Of a stretch of DNA of 64,000 nucleotides, positions 36,824 to 45,802 are shown one piece after another. The stretch is from Sphingomonas_Q fennica_A (lineage in GTDB: Bacteria > Pseudomonadota > Alphaproteobacteria > Sphingomonadales > Sphingomonadaceae). Made by a program: the position numbers and the translations under genes. How positions within the stretch are numbered: the stretch's first letter is position 1; every line of letters starts with the position of its first letter. Location of the stretch: positions 372,001 to 436,000 of the forward strand of contig JAQIJD010000001.1 in the NCBI GenBank assembly GCA_036946415.1, written 5' to 3'. The notes beneath the pieces were generated by a model. That model was not told the origin of the DNA and ran no database searches. It saw only the letters and a program-made list of their open reading frames with translations.

Positions 36824-37246
36824 ATGACGGCGACGATCGCAACCGGCCTCGTCGCCGAACTCCTCGCCGCCGCCGCCCGCCGGCCGGACGAGGAGATTTG
36901 CGGCCTGCTGATCGGGGAGGGGGGTGATATCCGCCGCGCGCTGCCCGCCGCTAACGTCTCGCCGCGCCCCGCCGACAGTTTTGAGATCGATCCCGCCGTG
37001 CTGATCGCCGCACTCCGCGCCGAACGCGCCGGGGGGCCGGCGGTGCTCGGCTGCTACCATTCCCACCCGCGCGGGCCCGCCATCCCGTCGCCGCGCGATC
37101 TGGCGGCGGCCGAGCCGGGGCGTCTGTGGCTGATCCTGGCGGGCGACGTCGCGCGGCTGTGGCGGCGGCACGCGGAGGACTTCACCGAGGTTGCATTTCA
37201 TGCCATGGCCGCTGACGGGCCGGCAGGACCGCCCGCCGGAGGATGA
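36824..37246 (+). CDS. JAMM/Mov34-type (M67) metallopeptidase
   Basis: The 140-residue protein has a complete JAMM motif: Glu near residue 24 (DEEICGLL), HSHP at 79-82, Ser89 and Asp92 in the His-x-His-x7-Ser-x2-Asp arrangement. Bacterial JAMM proteins cleave isopeptide bonds or C-terminal tails (for example in cysteine or siderophore synthesis). No ubiquitin-like or adenylating partner is adjacent. The stop at 37246 precedes chpT by seven bases, so it may share a transcript with the phosphorelay gene. Confidence 0.82.
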   Translation: MTATIATGLVAELLAAAARRPDEEICGLLIGEGGDIRRALPAANVSPRPADSFEIDPAVLIAALRAERAGGPAVLGCYHSHPRGPAIPSPRDLAAAEPGRLWLILAGDVARLWRRHAEDFTEVAFHAMAADGPAGPPAGG

Positions 37247-37253
37247 CCGCCCG

Positions 37254-37874
37254 ATGACCGATCCGATCGTGGATATCGCCAGCCTCTTCTGTTCGCGGCT
37301 GTGCCACGATCTGCTGAGCCCGGTCGGCGCGATCGGCAATGGGCTCGAGCTGATGGCGGACGAGGACGATCCGGCGATGCGGGCGCGTTGCCTCGAACTG
37401 ATCGCCGAAAGCACCCGCGCCGCCACCGACAAGCTGAAATTCTACCGCCTCGCCTTCGGTGCCGCCGGCAGCTTCGGCGACCAGATGGATTGCCCGGAAC
37501 TGCTGCGCGCGATCGAGGGGATTTCGGGCGGCAAGGTGGAGATCGCGTGGGCGGTGGAGCAGCGCACGCTCGCTCGCCGCACCGCCAAGGTGCTGCTGAA
37601 CCTCGCCATCCTCGGCGTGGACGCGCTGCCCCGCGGCGGCACGCTGACGATCGCCGCCGAGGAGGCGGGGGGCGTGGGGGAGGTGGTCGTCCGGGCCGAA
37701 GGGCCGCGGCTCGCCGCCGATCAGCAGGTGCTTTCGGCGCTGGCCGGCACCGATCCGCAGCCCACCTCGCGCAACGCCGCGGCGTGGCTGGCGGCGCGGC
37801 TCGCCGGGCCGCCGGGCGCGGTGCAGGTCGCCGAGCAGGACGGGGTGCTGATGCTGGGCGCACGCCTCGCCTGA
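37254..37874 (+). CDS. chpT: Histidine phosphotransferase ChpT
   Basis: ChpT is the phosphotransfer hub between the CckA kinase and CtrA/CpdR in alphaproteobacteria. It has 206 residues. The DHp-like hairpin carries the phospho-His His18 in SRLCHDLLSPVGAIGNGLE; a degenerate ATPase-like domain (about 85-205) lacks nucleotide-binding motifs, as in known ChpT. The ATG at 37254 is chosen at the family start. It is followed 62 bases later by cheA, placing cell-cycle and chemosensory signalling genes side by side. Confidence 0.9.
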   Translation: MTDPIVDIASLFCSRLCHDLLSPVGAIGNGLELMADEDDPAMRARCLELIAESTRAATDKLKFYRLAFGAAGSFGDQMDCPELLRAIEGISGGKVEIAWAVEQRTLARRTAKVLLNLAILGVDALPRGGTLTIAAEEAGGVGEVVVRAEGPRLAADQQVLSALAGTDPQPTSRNAAAWLAARLAGPPGAVQVAEQDGVLMLGARLA

Positions 37875-37936
37875 CCGGCGTGCCCCGTTGCGCATAGCTA
37901 ACGCTTTCTTCACCATCGCCGTGGCATCGCCGCCGC

Positions 37937-40342
37937 ATGGACGACCTGCTGGCGGAATTCATCACGGAGACGCGCGAGACGCTCGAGGCGCTCGGCCAGG
38001 AAATCGTGGCGTGGGAGGCGAACCCCGCCGATCGCACCCGTCTCGATAGCATCTTCCGCTTCGTCCATACGGTGAAGGGCAGCTGCGGTTTCCTCGATCT
38101 GCCGCGCCTCCAGAAACTGAGCCATGCCGCCGAGGACGTGCTGGCCGACGTGCGCAACGGCCGCCGCCAGCCCGATGCGCGGCTGGTGAACGCGGTGCTG
38201 GCGGTGATCGACCGGATCGGCGAACTGAGCGAGGCGATCCAGTCCGGCGCGGCGGTGCCGCACCACGAGGACCAGCAATTGATCGACGCGCTGGCGCCGG
38301 CCGGGGCGGAGCCCGCGCCCGCCGCCGCCGTCCCGCCGCCGCCCGCCACCGCGCCCGAGGCGCCAGTCGCCACCGCGCCCACGGCGCCGGCCGCCGCCAT
38401 GCTCGCCCGCGCCGTACCGCGCAGCATCCGCCTGCCGGTCGATCTGCTCGATCGCATGATGGCGGGCGTCTCTGATCTGGTGCTGGCACGCAACGAACTC
38501 GCCCGGCAGATGCGCGAAGGGCAGACCGCCAGCGGCGCCGAGGCGGCGTTCGACCGGCTGTCCGCTTCCGTCGCCGAAATCCGCGATGCCATCACCCGCA
38601 CCCGCATGGCGCGGATCGACAATCTCTTTTCCGCGCTGCCGCGGCTGGTGCGCGACACGTCCGCCGATCTCGGCAAGCTGGTCGCGCTCGACGTGCAGGG
38701 CGGCGATGTCGAGCTGGATCGCGAGATGATCGAGGCGATCCGCGATCCGTTGACCCACATCGTCCGCAACGCAATCGATCATGGCGTGGAAACGCCCGAC
38801 CAGCGCCAGCAGCGCGGCAAGCCGATCACCGCCCGCCTCCGCATCGCGGCGCGCCAGTCCGGCAATCAGATCCTGATCGATGCGATCGACGACGGCCGCG
38901 GCATCGACGTCGAACGGCTGGTGGAGCGCGCGATCGCCAGCGGAGTCGTGACCGCCGAGCGCGCCGCCGGCCTCTCCCACAAGGCGCGGCTCGACCTGAT
39001 GTTCGCGCCGGGCCTCTCCACCGCCACCGCCGTCACCGCCATTTCGGGGCGCGGCGTGGGCATGGACGTGGTCCGCGCCAATGTCGAGCGGATCGGCGGC
39101 ATGGTGGAGATCGAGAGCCGGATCGGGGAGGGGACGCGGATAACGCTGCGCGCGCCGCTCACCCTCACCATCATCCCCGCGCTGACGATCGCCGTCGCCG
39201 GCCAGAATTACGCGATCCCCCGCTCCGCGATTGAGGAGATCGTCCGCCTCGGCACGCAGACCGCGACGATGGCTCCGGTCGGCGGCACGCTGCTCGCCAC
39301 GATCCGGGGGCGGCGCATCCCGGTCGTCGCGCTCGATCGCTTCCTCGGGCTGGGGGGATGCGATGCCGAAACGACCGCGCGCGTGCTCGTCGTCGTCCGC
39401 GCCGGCGGTGGCGAACATTATGCCCTCGCGGTGGATGCGGTGCTCGATCACGAGGAACTGGTGGTCAAGCCCGCCGCCCCCGCGATCGTCGCCGCGGGCG
39501 TCTTCGCCGGCACGACGCTGCCGGACAACAGCCGGCCGATGCTGCTGCTGGATGTCGCGGCCATCGCGCATCAGGCGGGCGTCCGCCCCGCCGGCGACGA
39601 GGCCGCTCCCCGCCCGGCGCCGGCCGCGGCCGAGACGTCGGAGCAGACCTTGCTGTTCCGCGATCTGGACGGAATGGAACGCGCGGTCCGCCTGGCCCTT
39701 GTCCAGCGGATCGACGAGGTGCCGGCCAGCGCCATCGGCCGCATCGCCGGCCGCATGCGGATGACGTACGACGGGCTCGTCCTGCCGCTCGTCGCCGCAG
39801 TCGACGACCTTCCCGAGCGTCGCTTGCAGGTGCTGCGGCTGAGCGACGGATCGGCCGAGATCGCGTATCCGATCGATCAGGTGATCGACGTCGTCGCGGC
39901 CGCCCCGAGGATCATTCCTGCGTCGCGGCCGGGGCCGGTGGCGGGCGTGCTGCCTTTCGCCGGGCGTGCGATCGAGATGCTCGACGCCTTCTGGCTGTTC
40001 GCCGAGGCCGCGGCCGATCAGGCGGCCGGCGCCCCGGCGACGGCGACGCCGCTCTGCCTGCTGGCGGATGCCGACGATCCCTGGACGCGCCAGGTTCTGG
40101 CACCGCTCGTCACCGCCGCGGGCTACCGCGTCGCCTTCGCCGGCGAATGCGGTGCCGCGGAGGCGGACGTGGTGATCGCCGGCGGCGCCCTGGCCGATGC
40201 GGCGGCGGACGTGCCGGCGGACGCACCCGTCATCCGCCTGCGGCCCGAGCCCGCCCGGCGGCAGGACGACGGCAGCGTCTATCGATACGATCGCGCCGCG
40301 CTGCTGGCGGCGATCGGCAAAAGCGTGGGGCGCGGGGCATGA
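37937..40342 (+). CDS. cheA: Chemotaxis-type histidine kinase CheA with doubled CheW-like domain
   Basis: The 801-residue kinase phosphorylates CheY and CheB. The P1 Hpt domain (1-105) has phospho-His44 in VHTVKGSCGF; the kinase core has N box HIVRNAIDHG (274-283), DDGRGID (318-324) and GRGVGMD (371-377). A first CheW-like domain is about 415-550. A second CheW-like stretch (about 575-680) and a receiver-like tail (about 695-790, LLADADDPWTRQVL) follow; the tail lacks the phospho-acceptor Asp (VVIAGGAL there). It is coupled to cheW by ATGA. Confidence 0.93.
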   Translation: MDDLLAEFITETRETLEALGQEIVAWEANPADRTRLDSIFRFVHTVKGSCGFLDLPRLQKLSHAAEDVLADVRNGRRQPDARLVNAVLAVIDRIGELSEAIQSGAAVPHHEDQQLIDALAPAGAEPAPAAAVPPPPATAPEAPVATAPTAPAAAMLARAVPRSIRLPVDLLDRMMAGVSDLVLARNELARQMREGQTASGAEAAFDRLSASVAEIRDAITRTRMARIDNLFSALPRLVRDTSADLGKLVALDVQGGDVELDREMIEAIRDPLTHIVRNAIDHGVETPDQRQQRGKPITARLRIAARQSGNQILIDAIDDGRGIDVERLVERAIASGVVTAERAAGLSHKARLDLMFAPGLSTATAVTAISGRGVGMDVVRANVERIGGMVEIESRIGEGTRITLRAPLTLTIIPALTIAVAGQNYAIPRSAIEEIVRLGTQTATMAPVGGTLLATIRGRRIPVVALDRFLGLGGCDAETTARVLVVVRAGGGEHYALAVDAVLDHEELVVKPAAPAIVAAGVFAGTTLPDNSRPMLLLDVAAIAHQAGVRPAGDEAAPRPAPAAAETSEQTLLFRDLDGMERAVRLALVQRIDEVPASAIGRIAGRMRMTYDGLVLPLVAAVDDLPERRLQVLRLSDGSAEIAYPIDQVIDVVAAAPRIIPASRPGPVAGVLPFAGRAIEMLDAFWLFAEAAADQAAGAPATATPLCLLADADDPWTRQVLAPLVTAAGYRVAFAGECGAAEADVVIAGGALADAAADVPADAPVIRLRPEPARRQDDGSVYRYDRAALLAAIGKSVGRGA

Positions 40343-40773
40343 CGGATACGCTCTATCTGATCGTCAGCGTGGACGGGCAACGCATCGCGCTGCCGACGGG
40401 GCAGGTCGAATCGGTGGTCGAGGTGGACGCGGTGACGCCGGTGCCGCGCGTCGCGTCGCACGTCGCCGGGCTGTTCGCGCTGCGCAGCCGCGTGCTGACG
40501 GTGATCGACGCCGCCACGGCGCTCGGCCTGCGGGTGCCGCATTTCGTGCCGGGGATGCCGGCGGTGATCGTCAACGCCGATGGCCACCCCTATGCCGTGC
40601 TGGTCGACGAGGTGCACGACGTCGTCATGTCCGGCCGGCCCGCGCCCGCCCCGGCGCGGCTGGAAGGCGGCTGGGCGGCGGCGACGCAGGGGCTGATCGA
40701 GGAGGGGGGCGACGCCTTCCTGCTCGTCGATCCGGCCTGGCTGGTCAGTCCGCTGGCGCCTGCATCCTGCTGA
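40339..40773 (+). CDS. cheW: Chemotaxis adaptor CheW
   Basis: The 144-residue SH3-like adaptor links receptors to CheA. It starts TLYLIVSVDGQRIALPTGQVESVVEV and contains FALRSRVLTVIDAATALG and AVLVDEVHDVV, the usual CheW pattern. Its ATG overlaps the cheA stop by four bases. No receptor (MCP) gene is adjacent. Confidence 0.93.
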   Translation: MTDTLYLIVSVDGQRIALPTGQVESVVEVDAVTPVPRVASHVAGLFALRSRVLTVIDAATALGLRVPHFVPGMPAVIVNADGHPYAVLVDEVHDVVMSGRPAPAPARLEGGWAAATQGLIEEGGDAFLLVDPAWLVSPLAPASC

Positions 40774-40856
40774 GCCGGACCGCATTAACGCGGTCGTTAC
40801 ACCTCGCCGCTACACCCGCCCTATCGGAAACGTGCGCCACGCGGAGGCCGCCACTT

Positions 40857-41222
40857 ATGAAGACCTGTCTCGTCGTCGACGATTCCAAAGTGATCCGGAA
40901 AGTCGCACGCCATATCCTCGAAACGCTGGACTTCACGGTCGAGGAGGCCGGCGACGGGCGCGAGGCGCTGGAAAGCTGCACGCAGCGCGCCCCCGATGTC
41001 GTGCTGCTGGACTGGAACATGCCGGTGATGAGCGGCATGGAATTCCTGCGCGCACTGGGCGAGACGGCGCTGCCGCATCGCCCGAAAGTCGTCTTCTGCA
41101 CGACCGAGAACGGCATCGGCCATATTCGCGCGGCGATCGATGCCGGCGCCGACGAATATATGATGAAGCCGTTCGATCGCGAGACGCTGGAAAGCAAGAT
41201 GCAGATCGTGGGCGTCGCGTGA
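40857..41222 (+). CDS. cheY: Response regulator CheY
   Basis: The 121-residue single receiver domain has acidic pair Asp8-Asp9 (VVDDSKVIRK), phospho-acceptor Asp52 in LLDWNMPVMSG, Thr in FCTTEN and Lys in MKPFD. It has no output domain, consistent with motor control or a signalling sink. The start lies 84 bases after cheW in a purine-rich region with GGAGG at 40842. Confidence 0.94.
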   Translation: MKTCLVVDDSKVIRKVARHILETLDFTVEEAGDGREALESCTQRAPDVVLLDWNMPVMSGMEFLRALGETALPHRPKVVFCTTENGIGHIRAAIDAGADEYMMKPFDRETLESKMQIVGVA

Positions 41223-42349
41223 ACCAGGCGCCGGCCGCCAGCCGCGTTCGGCCGGTCGCCGCGCCCGCCGGCCCGGCGCCGACCGGGGACGATCGCATCC
41301 GGGTGCTGATCGTCGACGATTCGGCGGTGGTCCGGATCGTGCTGACGCGCATTCTGGACATGTCGGGCCGGTTCGACGTGGTGGGCCAGGCGACGACCGT
41401 CGCCGTCGCGCGGACGCTGCTGGCGCGGAACCGGGTGGACGTGATCCTGCTGGACATCGAACTGCCCGGCATGGACGGGCTTACCGGTCTGCCGCAGCTG
41501 ATCGCCGATGGCGGCGGCGCGCGCGTGGTCATCGTCTCGTCCTTCTGCGCCGATGGCGCCGCCGCCACGGTCCGCGCGCTCGCCCTGGGTGCGGCGGATA
41601 CGCTGCTGAAGCCCGGCGCGGTCGATATGGGCGCGGTCTTCGCCGAGACGCTGGTGCGGCGGCTGGAACGGATCGGCCGGTCGCCCGAGCCGCAGGCGCC
41701 CGCCCGCGCGCCGGCCGCCACCGTGGCGCCGCCGCCGCCGGCTCGGCCGCTGCGCCGCGGGCCGATCGACTGTATCGCGATCGGCGCCTCGACCGGCGGC
41801 ATCCACGCGCTCGCCGCCTTCTTCGCGGCCCTGCCGCACAGCCTGGACGCGCCGATCCTCGTCACCCAGCACCTGCCCGCGCCCTTCATGCCCTATTTCG
41901 CCTCGCAACTGGCCGAGGCATCGGGCCGCAGCGCGCATGTCGCGGGGGACGGTATGTCGCTGCTGCCGAGCACGATCCTCGTCGCGCCCGGCGATGGCCA
42001 CCTGACGCTGATGCGGCGCGGGTCCGACGTGCGGGTGCGGATCGATCGCGCAGCAGTCGCCAACGGCTGCCTGCCTTCGGTCGATCCGATGCTGCGTTCG
42101 GTGGCCTCGATCTACGGCGCGTCGGCGGTGGCGGTGATCCTGTCCGGCATGGGGCGGGACGGGGCCGAGGGCGCCGCCGATCTGGCGGCGGCGGGCGGGG
42201 ATCTGCTGGCGCAGGACCGCGAGACATCGGTGGTATGGGGCATGCCGGGCGCGGTGGCGCGCGCCGGCCTCGCCACCGTGGTCGGCGCGCCGGCCGCCCT
42301 TGCGACGTCGCTCGGCCAGCGCGCGGCAGGGGCGCTGGCGTGGAATTGA
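41219..42349 (+). CDS. cheB: Protein-glutamate methylesterase CheB
   Basis: The 376-residue adaptation enzyme starts at GTG 41219 in a GTGA overlap with cheY. A receiver domain (about 28-150; LIVDDSAVVR, LLDIELPGMDG) and a proline-rich linker (PQAPARAPAATVAPPPPAR) precede the methylesterase domain with Ser in GASTGGI (about 188), His in TQHLPAPF and Asp in SGMGRDGAEG. The set is complete. It removes methyl groups from receptors opposite CheR. Confidence 0.94.
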   Translation: MNQAPAASRVRPVAAPAGPAPTGDDRIRVLIVDDSAVVRIVLTRILDMSGRFDVVGQATTVAVARTLLARNRVDVILLDIELPGMDGLTGLPQLIADGGGARVVIVSSFCADGAAATVRALALGAADTLLKPGAVDMGAVFAETLVRRLERIGRSPEPQAPARAPAATVAPPPPARPLRRGPIDCIAIGASTGGIHALAAFFAALPHSLDAPILVTQHLPAPFMPYFASQLAEASGRSAHVAGDGMSLLPSTILVAPGDGHLTLMRRGSDVRVRIDRAAVANGCLPSVDPMLRSVASIYGASAVAVILSGMGRDGAEGAADLAAAGGDLLAQDRETSVVWGMPGAVARAGLATVVGAPAALATSLGQRAAGALAWN

Positions 42350-43176
42350 CCCCGGCGATCGACGCCCGTCTCGTACGCCTGCTGGAGGAACGGACCGGAC
42401 AGCAACTCGCGCCGAACCGGCGTTGGCGGATCGAACCGGCGCTGGCCGCGATCATGGCGGAAGCGGGGCTGGCCGATGCCGCGGCGGTGATCCACCGCAT
42501 CGGCCGGGGGGACGAGGCGCTGGCGCAGCGCGTGGTGGAAGCGCTTCTCAACCACGAAACGTCCTTCTACCGGGATCGGGCGGCCTTCGCCCAGTTGCTC
42601 GACGCGGCGATCCCCGTGCTCGCGGCCGCGCGCGCCGCCAGCCGGCGCCTGCGGATCTGGTGCGCCGGCTGCGCCACGGGTCAGGAGCCTTATTCGCTGG
42701 CGCTGGGCTTCCACGCCGATCCCGGCCGCTGGGCGGGCTGGACGATCGACATCGTCGGCACGGACGTTTCCGCCGCCGCGATCGATCGCGCACGGCAGGC
42801 GCTCTATACCCAATTCGAAGTGCAGCGCGGCCTGCCGATCCACCAGCTTATCGCCGCCTTCACACCGGAGGTCGGCAGCTGGCGGCTGGCGGACGAGGTG
42901 CGGCGCGGAGTGCGCTTCCTCCGTCACAGCCTGCTCGATCCGGCCCCGGGCATCGCCTTCGATCTCGTGCTGTGCCGCAACGTCCTCCTCTATTTCTCGC
43001 CGGAGCGGCGGACGCACGTCTTTGGGCGACTCGCGAGCGCGCTGGCGCCGGACGGGCTGCTGATGCTGGGTGCGGGGGAGACGGTGCTCGGGCAGAGCGA
43101 CGCCTTCGTGGTCGACGGCGAACTGCGCACCTTCTATCGCCCGCGCGGGATCGAGGCGGAGGCGCGCGTCGCCTGA
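42340..43176 (+). CDS. cheR: Chemotaxis methyltransferase CheR
   Basis: The 278-residue SAM-dependent enzyme methylates receptor glutamates. It starts at GTG 42340, overlapping cheB by ten bases. The helical N-terminal domain has NHETSFYRD (71-79); the SAM site is WCAGCATGQEPYSLA (107-121), and CRNVLLYF is the conserved strand near 205. No C-terminal pentapeptide-binding extension is seen. It ends the cheA-W-Y-B-R unit. Confidence 0.93.
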   Translation: MELTPAIDARLVRLLEERTGQQLAPNRRWRIEPALAAIMAEAGLADAAAVIHRIGRGDEALAQRVVEALLNHETSFYRDRAAFAQLLDAAIPVLAAARAASRRLRIWCAGCATGQEPYSLALGFHADPGRWAGWTIDIVGTDVSAAAIDRARQALYTQFEVQRGLPIHQLIAAFTPEVGSWRLADEVRRGVRFLRHSLLDPAPGIAFDLVLCRNVLLYFSPERRTHVFGRLASALAPDGLLMLGAGETVLGQSDAFVVDGELRTFYRPRGIEAEARVA

Positions 43177-43253
43177 TCTTGGTCGCGCCCGCGAAAGCGG
43201 ATATGCGTGGCCCCTCGACGCCGCTTCCGGAGTGCCGCTACGTGACGAGCGGG

Positions 43254-43967
43254 ATGATCGACTGCCCTTCGCCCAATTTCGACGAGCGGGCGCTGCCCGT
43301 GACCATTCTCGTCCTCCATTATACCGGCATGCAGGATGCCGCCGCCGCGATCGAGCGGCTGGCCGATCCCGCGGCCAGGGTCTCGTGCCATTATGTGGTG
43401 GGGGAGGACGGGCAGATCGTGCGGATGGTGCCCGAGGAGAAACGGGCGTGGCACGCCGGCAAATCGCACTGGCGGACGATCGACGACGTCAATTCCGCCT
43501 CGATCGGGATCGAGCTGGTCAACCCCGGCCACGAATTCCGCTACCGGCCGTTTCCCGAGGCGCAGATGTCCGCGCTGATCCCGCTGATGGCGGACATCGT
43601 CGACCGCCACGGCATCACCCGCGGCAATATCGTCGGCCATTCCGACATCGCCCCCGCGCGCAAGATGGACCCCGGCGAATTGTTCGACTGGGAACGGCTC
43701 GCCGCCCTCCGCCTGGCGCTGCCGCGCCCGACCAAGCATCTGATCGATCCCGGCTGGACGGACAGCGGCTTCCTCCTCGCGCTCGAACGGTTCGGCTATG
43801 ACGTGCTGGAGCAGGAGGCGGCCGTGCGCGCCTTCCAGCGCCGCTACCGGCCCGAGACGATCGACGGCGTGATCTGCGGCCAGTGCCGCGCGATCCTCCT
43901 CTCGCTCCTCACCGGTGGCGACAAGGGTGCCGAGGCGCGGCTGGACAGCGCCGCGCGCGCACCGTAA
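43254..43967 (+). CDS. N-acetylmuramoyl-L-alanine amidase (AmpD-like) with peptidoglycan-binding tail
   Basis: The 237-residue zinc amidase cleaves muramic-acid/peptide bonds of anhydromuropeptides. Zinc ligands are His22 (LHYTGM), His129 (GHSDIAP) and Asp139 (KMDPG). The WHAGKSHWR segment is AmpD-typical, and a peptidoglycan-binding domain (FGYDVLEQEAAVRAFQRRYRP) follows at about 178-220. The start at 43254 (MIDCPSPNFD) matches the family; an ATG at 43203 would add 17 residues. It has no signal peptide, so it is probably cytoplasmic and recycles wall fragments. Confidence 0.9.
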   Translation: MIDCPSPNFDERALPVTILVLHYTGMQDAAAAIERLADPAARVSCHYVVGEDGQIVRMVPEEKRAWHAGKSHWRTIDDVNSASIGIELVNPGHEFRYRPFPEAQMSALIPLMADIVDRHGITRGNIVGHSDIAPARKMDPGELFDWERLAALRLALPRPTKHLIDPGWTDSGFLLALERFGYDVLEQEAAVRAFQRRYRPETIDGVICGQCRAILLSLLTGGDKGAEARLDSAARAP

Positions 43968-43975
43968 CGGGGCGG

Positions 43976-44360
43976 CGCCAGAGGGCCGGGCGGCCGCCGG
44001 CCGCGGCTTTCAGCCGTGGCGGGAGGAAAGTCCGGGCTCCGCAGAGCAACGGTGCCGGGTAACGCCCGGCGGGGGGCGGGCGACCGCCCTTCAGGGACAG
44101 TGCAACAGAAAGCAGACCGCGCACCGCTTCGGCGACGCAAGGGCGAAAGGGTGCGGTAAGAGCGCACCGCGATCCCGGCAACGGGATCGGCACGGTAAAC
44201 CCCACCGGGAGCAAGACCGAATAGGGACGGCATAGGGGTCGGCTCGGCCCGGTCGTCCGGGTTGGTCGCTTGAGGCCGCGGGCAACCGCGGTCCTAGAGG
44301 AATGGTCGCCCAGTCCCGCACCGCGGGATGGACAGAACCCGGCTTACAGGCCCTCTGGCG
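43976..44360 (+). ncRNA. rnpB: RNase P RNA
   Basis: This is the catalytic RNA that trims tRNA 5' ends, bacterial type A. The ends pair: CGCCAGAGGGCC (43976-43987) with GGCCCTCTGGCG (44349-44360) as P1. Universal parts are visible: GAGGAAAGTCCGGGCTCC (CR-I), AACAGAAAGCAGACCG, the GGTAAGAGCGCACCG segment, AGAGGAATGGTCGCC and the 3' GACAGAACCCGGCTTACAGG. Length about 385 is normal. A REP element follows directly. Confidence 0.96.
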
Positions 44361-44372
44361 ATACGTTCTGAT

Positions 44373-44484
44373 CGTTCGTGCTGAGTAGCGACTGAGCGCA
44401 GGCGAAGGCGCGTATCGAAGCACGGTTCCGCACGGGGCCGCCCTTCGATACGCCGCCCTGCGGCCGGCTGCTCAGGACGAGCGG
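44373..44484. repeat. REP-like inverted pair after rnpB
   Basis: The copy starts CGTTCGTGCTGAGTAGCGAC and ends GGCTGCTCAGGACGAGCGG with CCTTCGATACGCC inside, about 12 bases downstream of the RNase P RNA. It could help 3' processing or termination; no T-tract is present. Confidence 0.7.
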
Positions 44485-44545
44485 ATCATGTATCGCAGCC
44501 GAAGGGGGTGACGCGAGGGCGCCCGCCGTCCTATCTAGCGGCACG

Positions 44546-45079
44546 ATGGCGCGTTCCACCCGATCCAACGACTGGGGCTTTCCCCGCTGGCGCGGCTATG
44601 GCGGGGAGCGGGGCGCGACGCAGGTCAGGCTGTGCGATCGCGACGGCTGCGACCGCCCCGGCGATCGCCCCGCCCCCAAGCGCCCCAACAGCCCCGAGCG
44701 CTGGTATTTCTGCGAGGATCACGCCGCGGAATACAATCGCAACTGGAATTATTTCGAGGGCCTGTCCGCCGAGGAGGCCGCCGCACGCGAGGCCGGGGCG
44801 CGCACCGAAACCTCCGGCTATCGCCAATCGAGCCATCACGGCTGGGGCGGCCCCGGCGACGGCACCCGCAGCCGCGAGGAGATGCGGGCGCTGTCCGTGC
44901 TCGAACTGGAGCCGGATGCGGGGTTCGATGCGGTGCGCGCCGCATGGCGCCGCCTCGCCAAGGCCAATCACCCGGACGTGAACCCCAACGACCCCGCCGC
45001 CGCCGATCGCTTCCGCGCCGTCCAGGCGGCGTGGGACGTGCTGCGCGCCGCCGAGGAACGGCGCGGCGGCGCGGCGTGA
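44546..45079 (+). CDS. J-domain protein with Cys/His-containing N-terminus
   Basis: The 177-residue co-chaperone has the J domain at the C-terminus (about 112-172), with HPD at 142-144 (KANHPDVNPN). It stimulates DnaK-type Hsp70. The N-terminal 60 residues hold Cys30, Cys35 and a CEDH motif (Cys56, His59), possibly a zinc site, but this is not DnaJ itself (no Gly/Phe or zinc-finger repeats). It is coupled to the ferredoxin-like gene by GTGA. Confidence 0.87.
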   Translation: MARSTRSNDWGFPRWRGYGGERGATQVRLCDRDGCDRPGDRPAPKRPNSPERWYFCEDHAAEYNRNWNYFEGLSAEEAAAREAGARTETSGYRQSSHHGWGGPGDGTRSREEMRALSVLELEPDAGFDAVRAAWRRLAKANHPDVNPNDPAAADRFRAVQAAWDVLRAAEERRGGAA

Positions 45080-45387
45080 GGGACCGCGTCACCGCCCACT
45101 GGACGGGGCTGCTGGCGGTCTGCGCCAAGTGCGAGAAGAAGTTGAAGGGCCGCGGCTTCGGCAAGGGCGGCCGCGAGACGCTGTCGCGCGAATTGCAGGC
45201 GCTGGCGGCCGGCAAGGGGCGCAAGGCGCGGTTCGGCGTCTGCACCGTCAAATGCCTGAAGCTTTGCCCCAAGGGCGCGGTGACGGTGGTAGGCGGGGCG
45301 CGCCCCGACGAATGGCTGATCGTGCACGCCGGCGAGCCTGCGGCGGCGGTGCTGGCCCGCGCCGGGATCGATCCCGGCGCTGCCTGA
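45076..45387 (+). CDS. Thioredoxin-like 2Fe-2S ferredoxin-type protein
   Basis: The 103-residue product starts at GTG 45076. Cysteines at 16, 19, 56, 60 and 64 (CAKCEKK, CTVKCLKLCP) match small (2Fe-2S) thioredoxin-like ferredoxins, which also resemble the NuoE-type fold. It is cytoplasmic and probably redox-active. It is translationally coupled to the J-domain gene. The partner reductase is unknown. Confidence 0.72.
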   Translation: MRDRVTAHWTGLLAVCAKCEKKLKGRGFGKGGRETLSRELQALAAGKGRKARFGVCTVKCLKLCPKGAVTVVGGARPDEWLIVHAGEPAAAVLARAGIDPGAA

Positions 45388-45397
45388 GGAAAGCGCG

Positions 45398-45802
45398 TCA
45401 GGCCAGGCGGTTGGCCGTTTCGCGGATCAGCGCGATCATGTTGGGGATGCCCTGCGTGCGGTTGGAGCTGAGCTGCGCCTTCAGGTCGAACGGGGCGAGC
45501 GCGCCTTCGATGTCGGCGGCGGCGATCTCGGCGGCGGGGCGATCCTGCACCGTCAGCAGGACGAGGGCGATGATGCCCTTGGTGATCGCGGCATTGCTGT
45601 CCGCCAGGAAGTGCAGCCGGCCGTCGCCGGTCGCGGTGGGGTAGACCCACACCGAGGCCGAACAGCCGCGCACCAGCGTCGCATCGGTCTTCAGCGCCTC
45701 GGGCATCGGTTCGAGGGCGCGGCCGAGATCGATCAGCAGCCGATAGCGATCGTCGCCTTCCACGAACTGATATTCGTCGAGCACGTCTGAAAGGTCGGTC
45801 AT
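45398..45802 (-). CDS. sufE: SufE-family cysteine-desulfurase activator
   Basis: The 134-residue product accepts persulfide sulfur from SufS on Cys47 (LVRGCSASVWV). The body (DRYRLLIDLG, SNAAITKGIIALVLLTVQ, TQGIPNMIALIRETA) is typical for SufE. It stands apart from any suf cluster here, converging with the ferredoxin-like gene, whose stop is ten bases away. Confidence 0.92.
   Translation of the reverse strand: MTDLSDVLDEYQFVEGDDRYRLLIDLGRALEPMPEALKTDATLVRGCSASVWVYPTATGDGRLHFLADSNAAITKGIIALVLLTVQDRPAAEIAAADIEGALAPFDLKAQLSSNRTQGIPNMIALIRETANRLA

Noticed and set aside
40790..40815. CtrA-type TTAA-N7-TTAA site before cheY
   Set aside because: Only half-matches (ATTAACGCGGTCGTTAC); spacing and second half-site do not fit.
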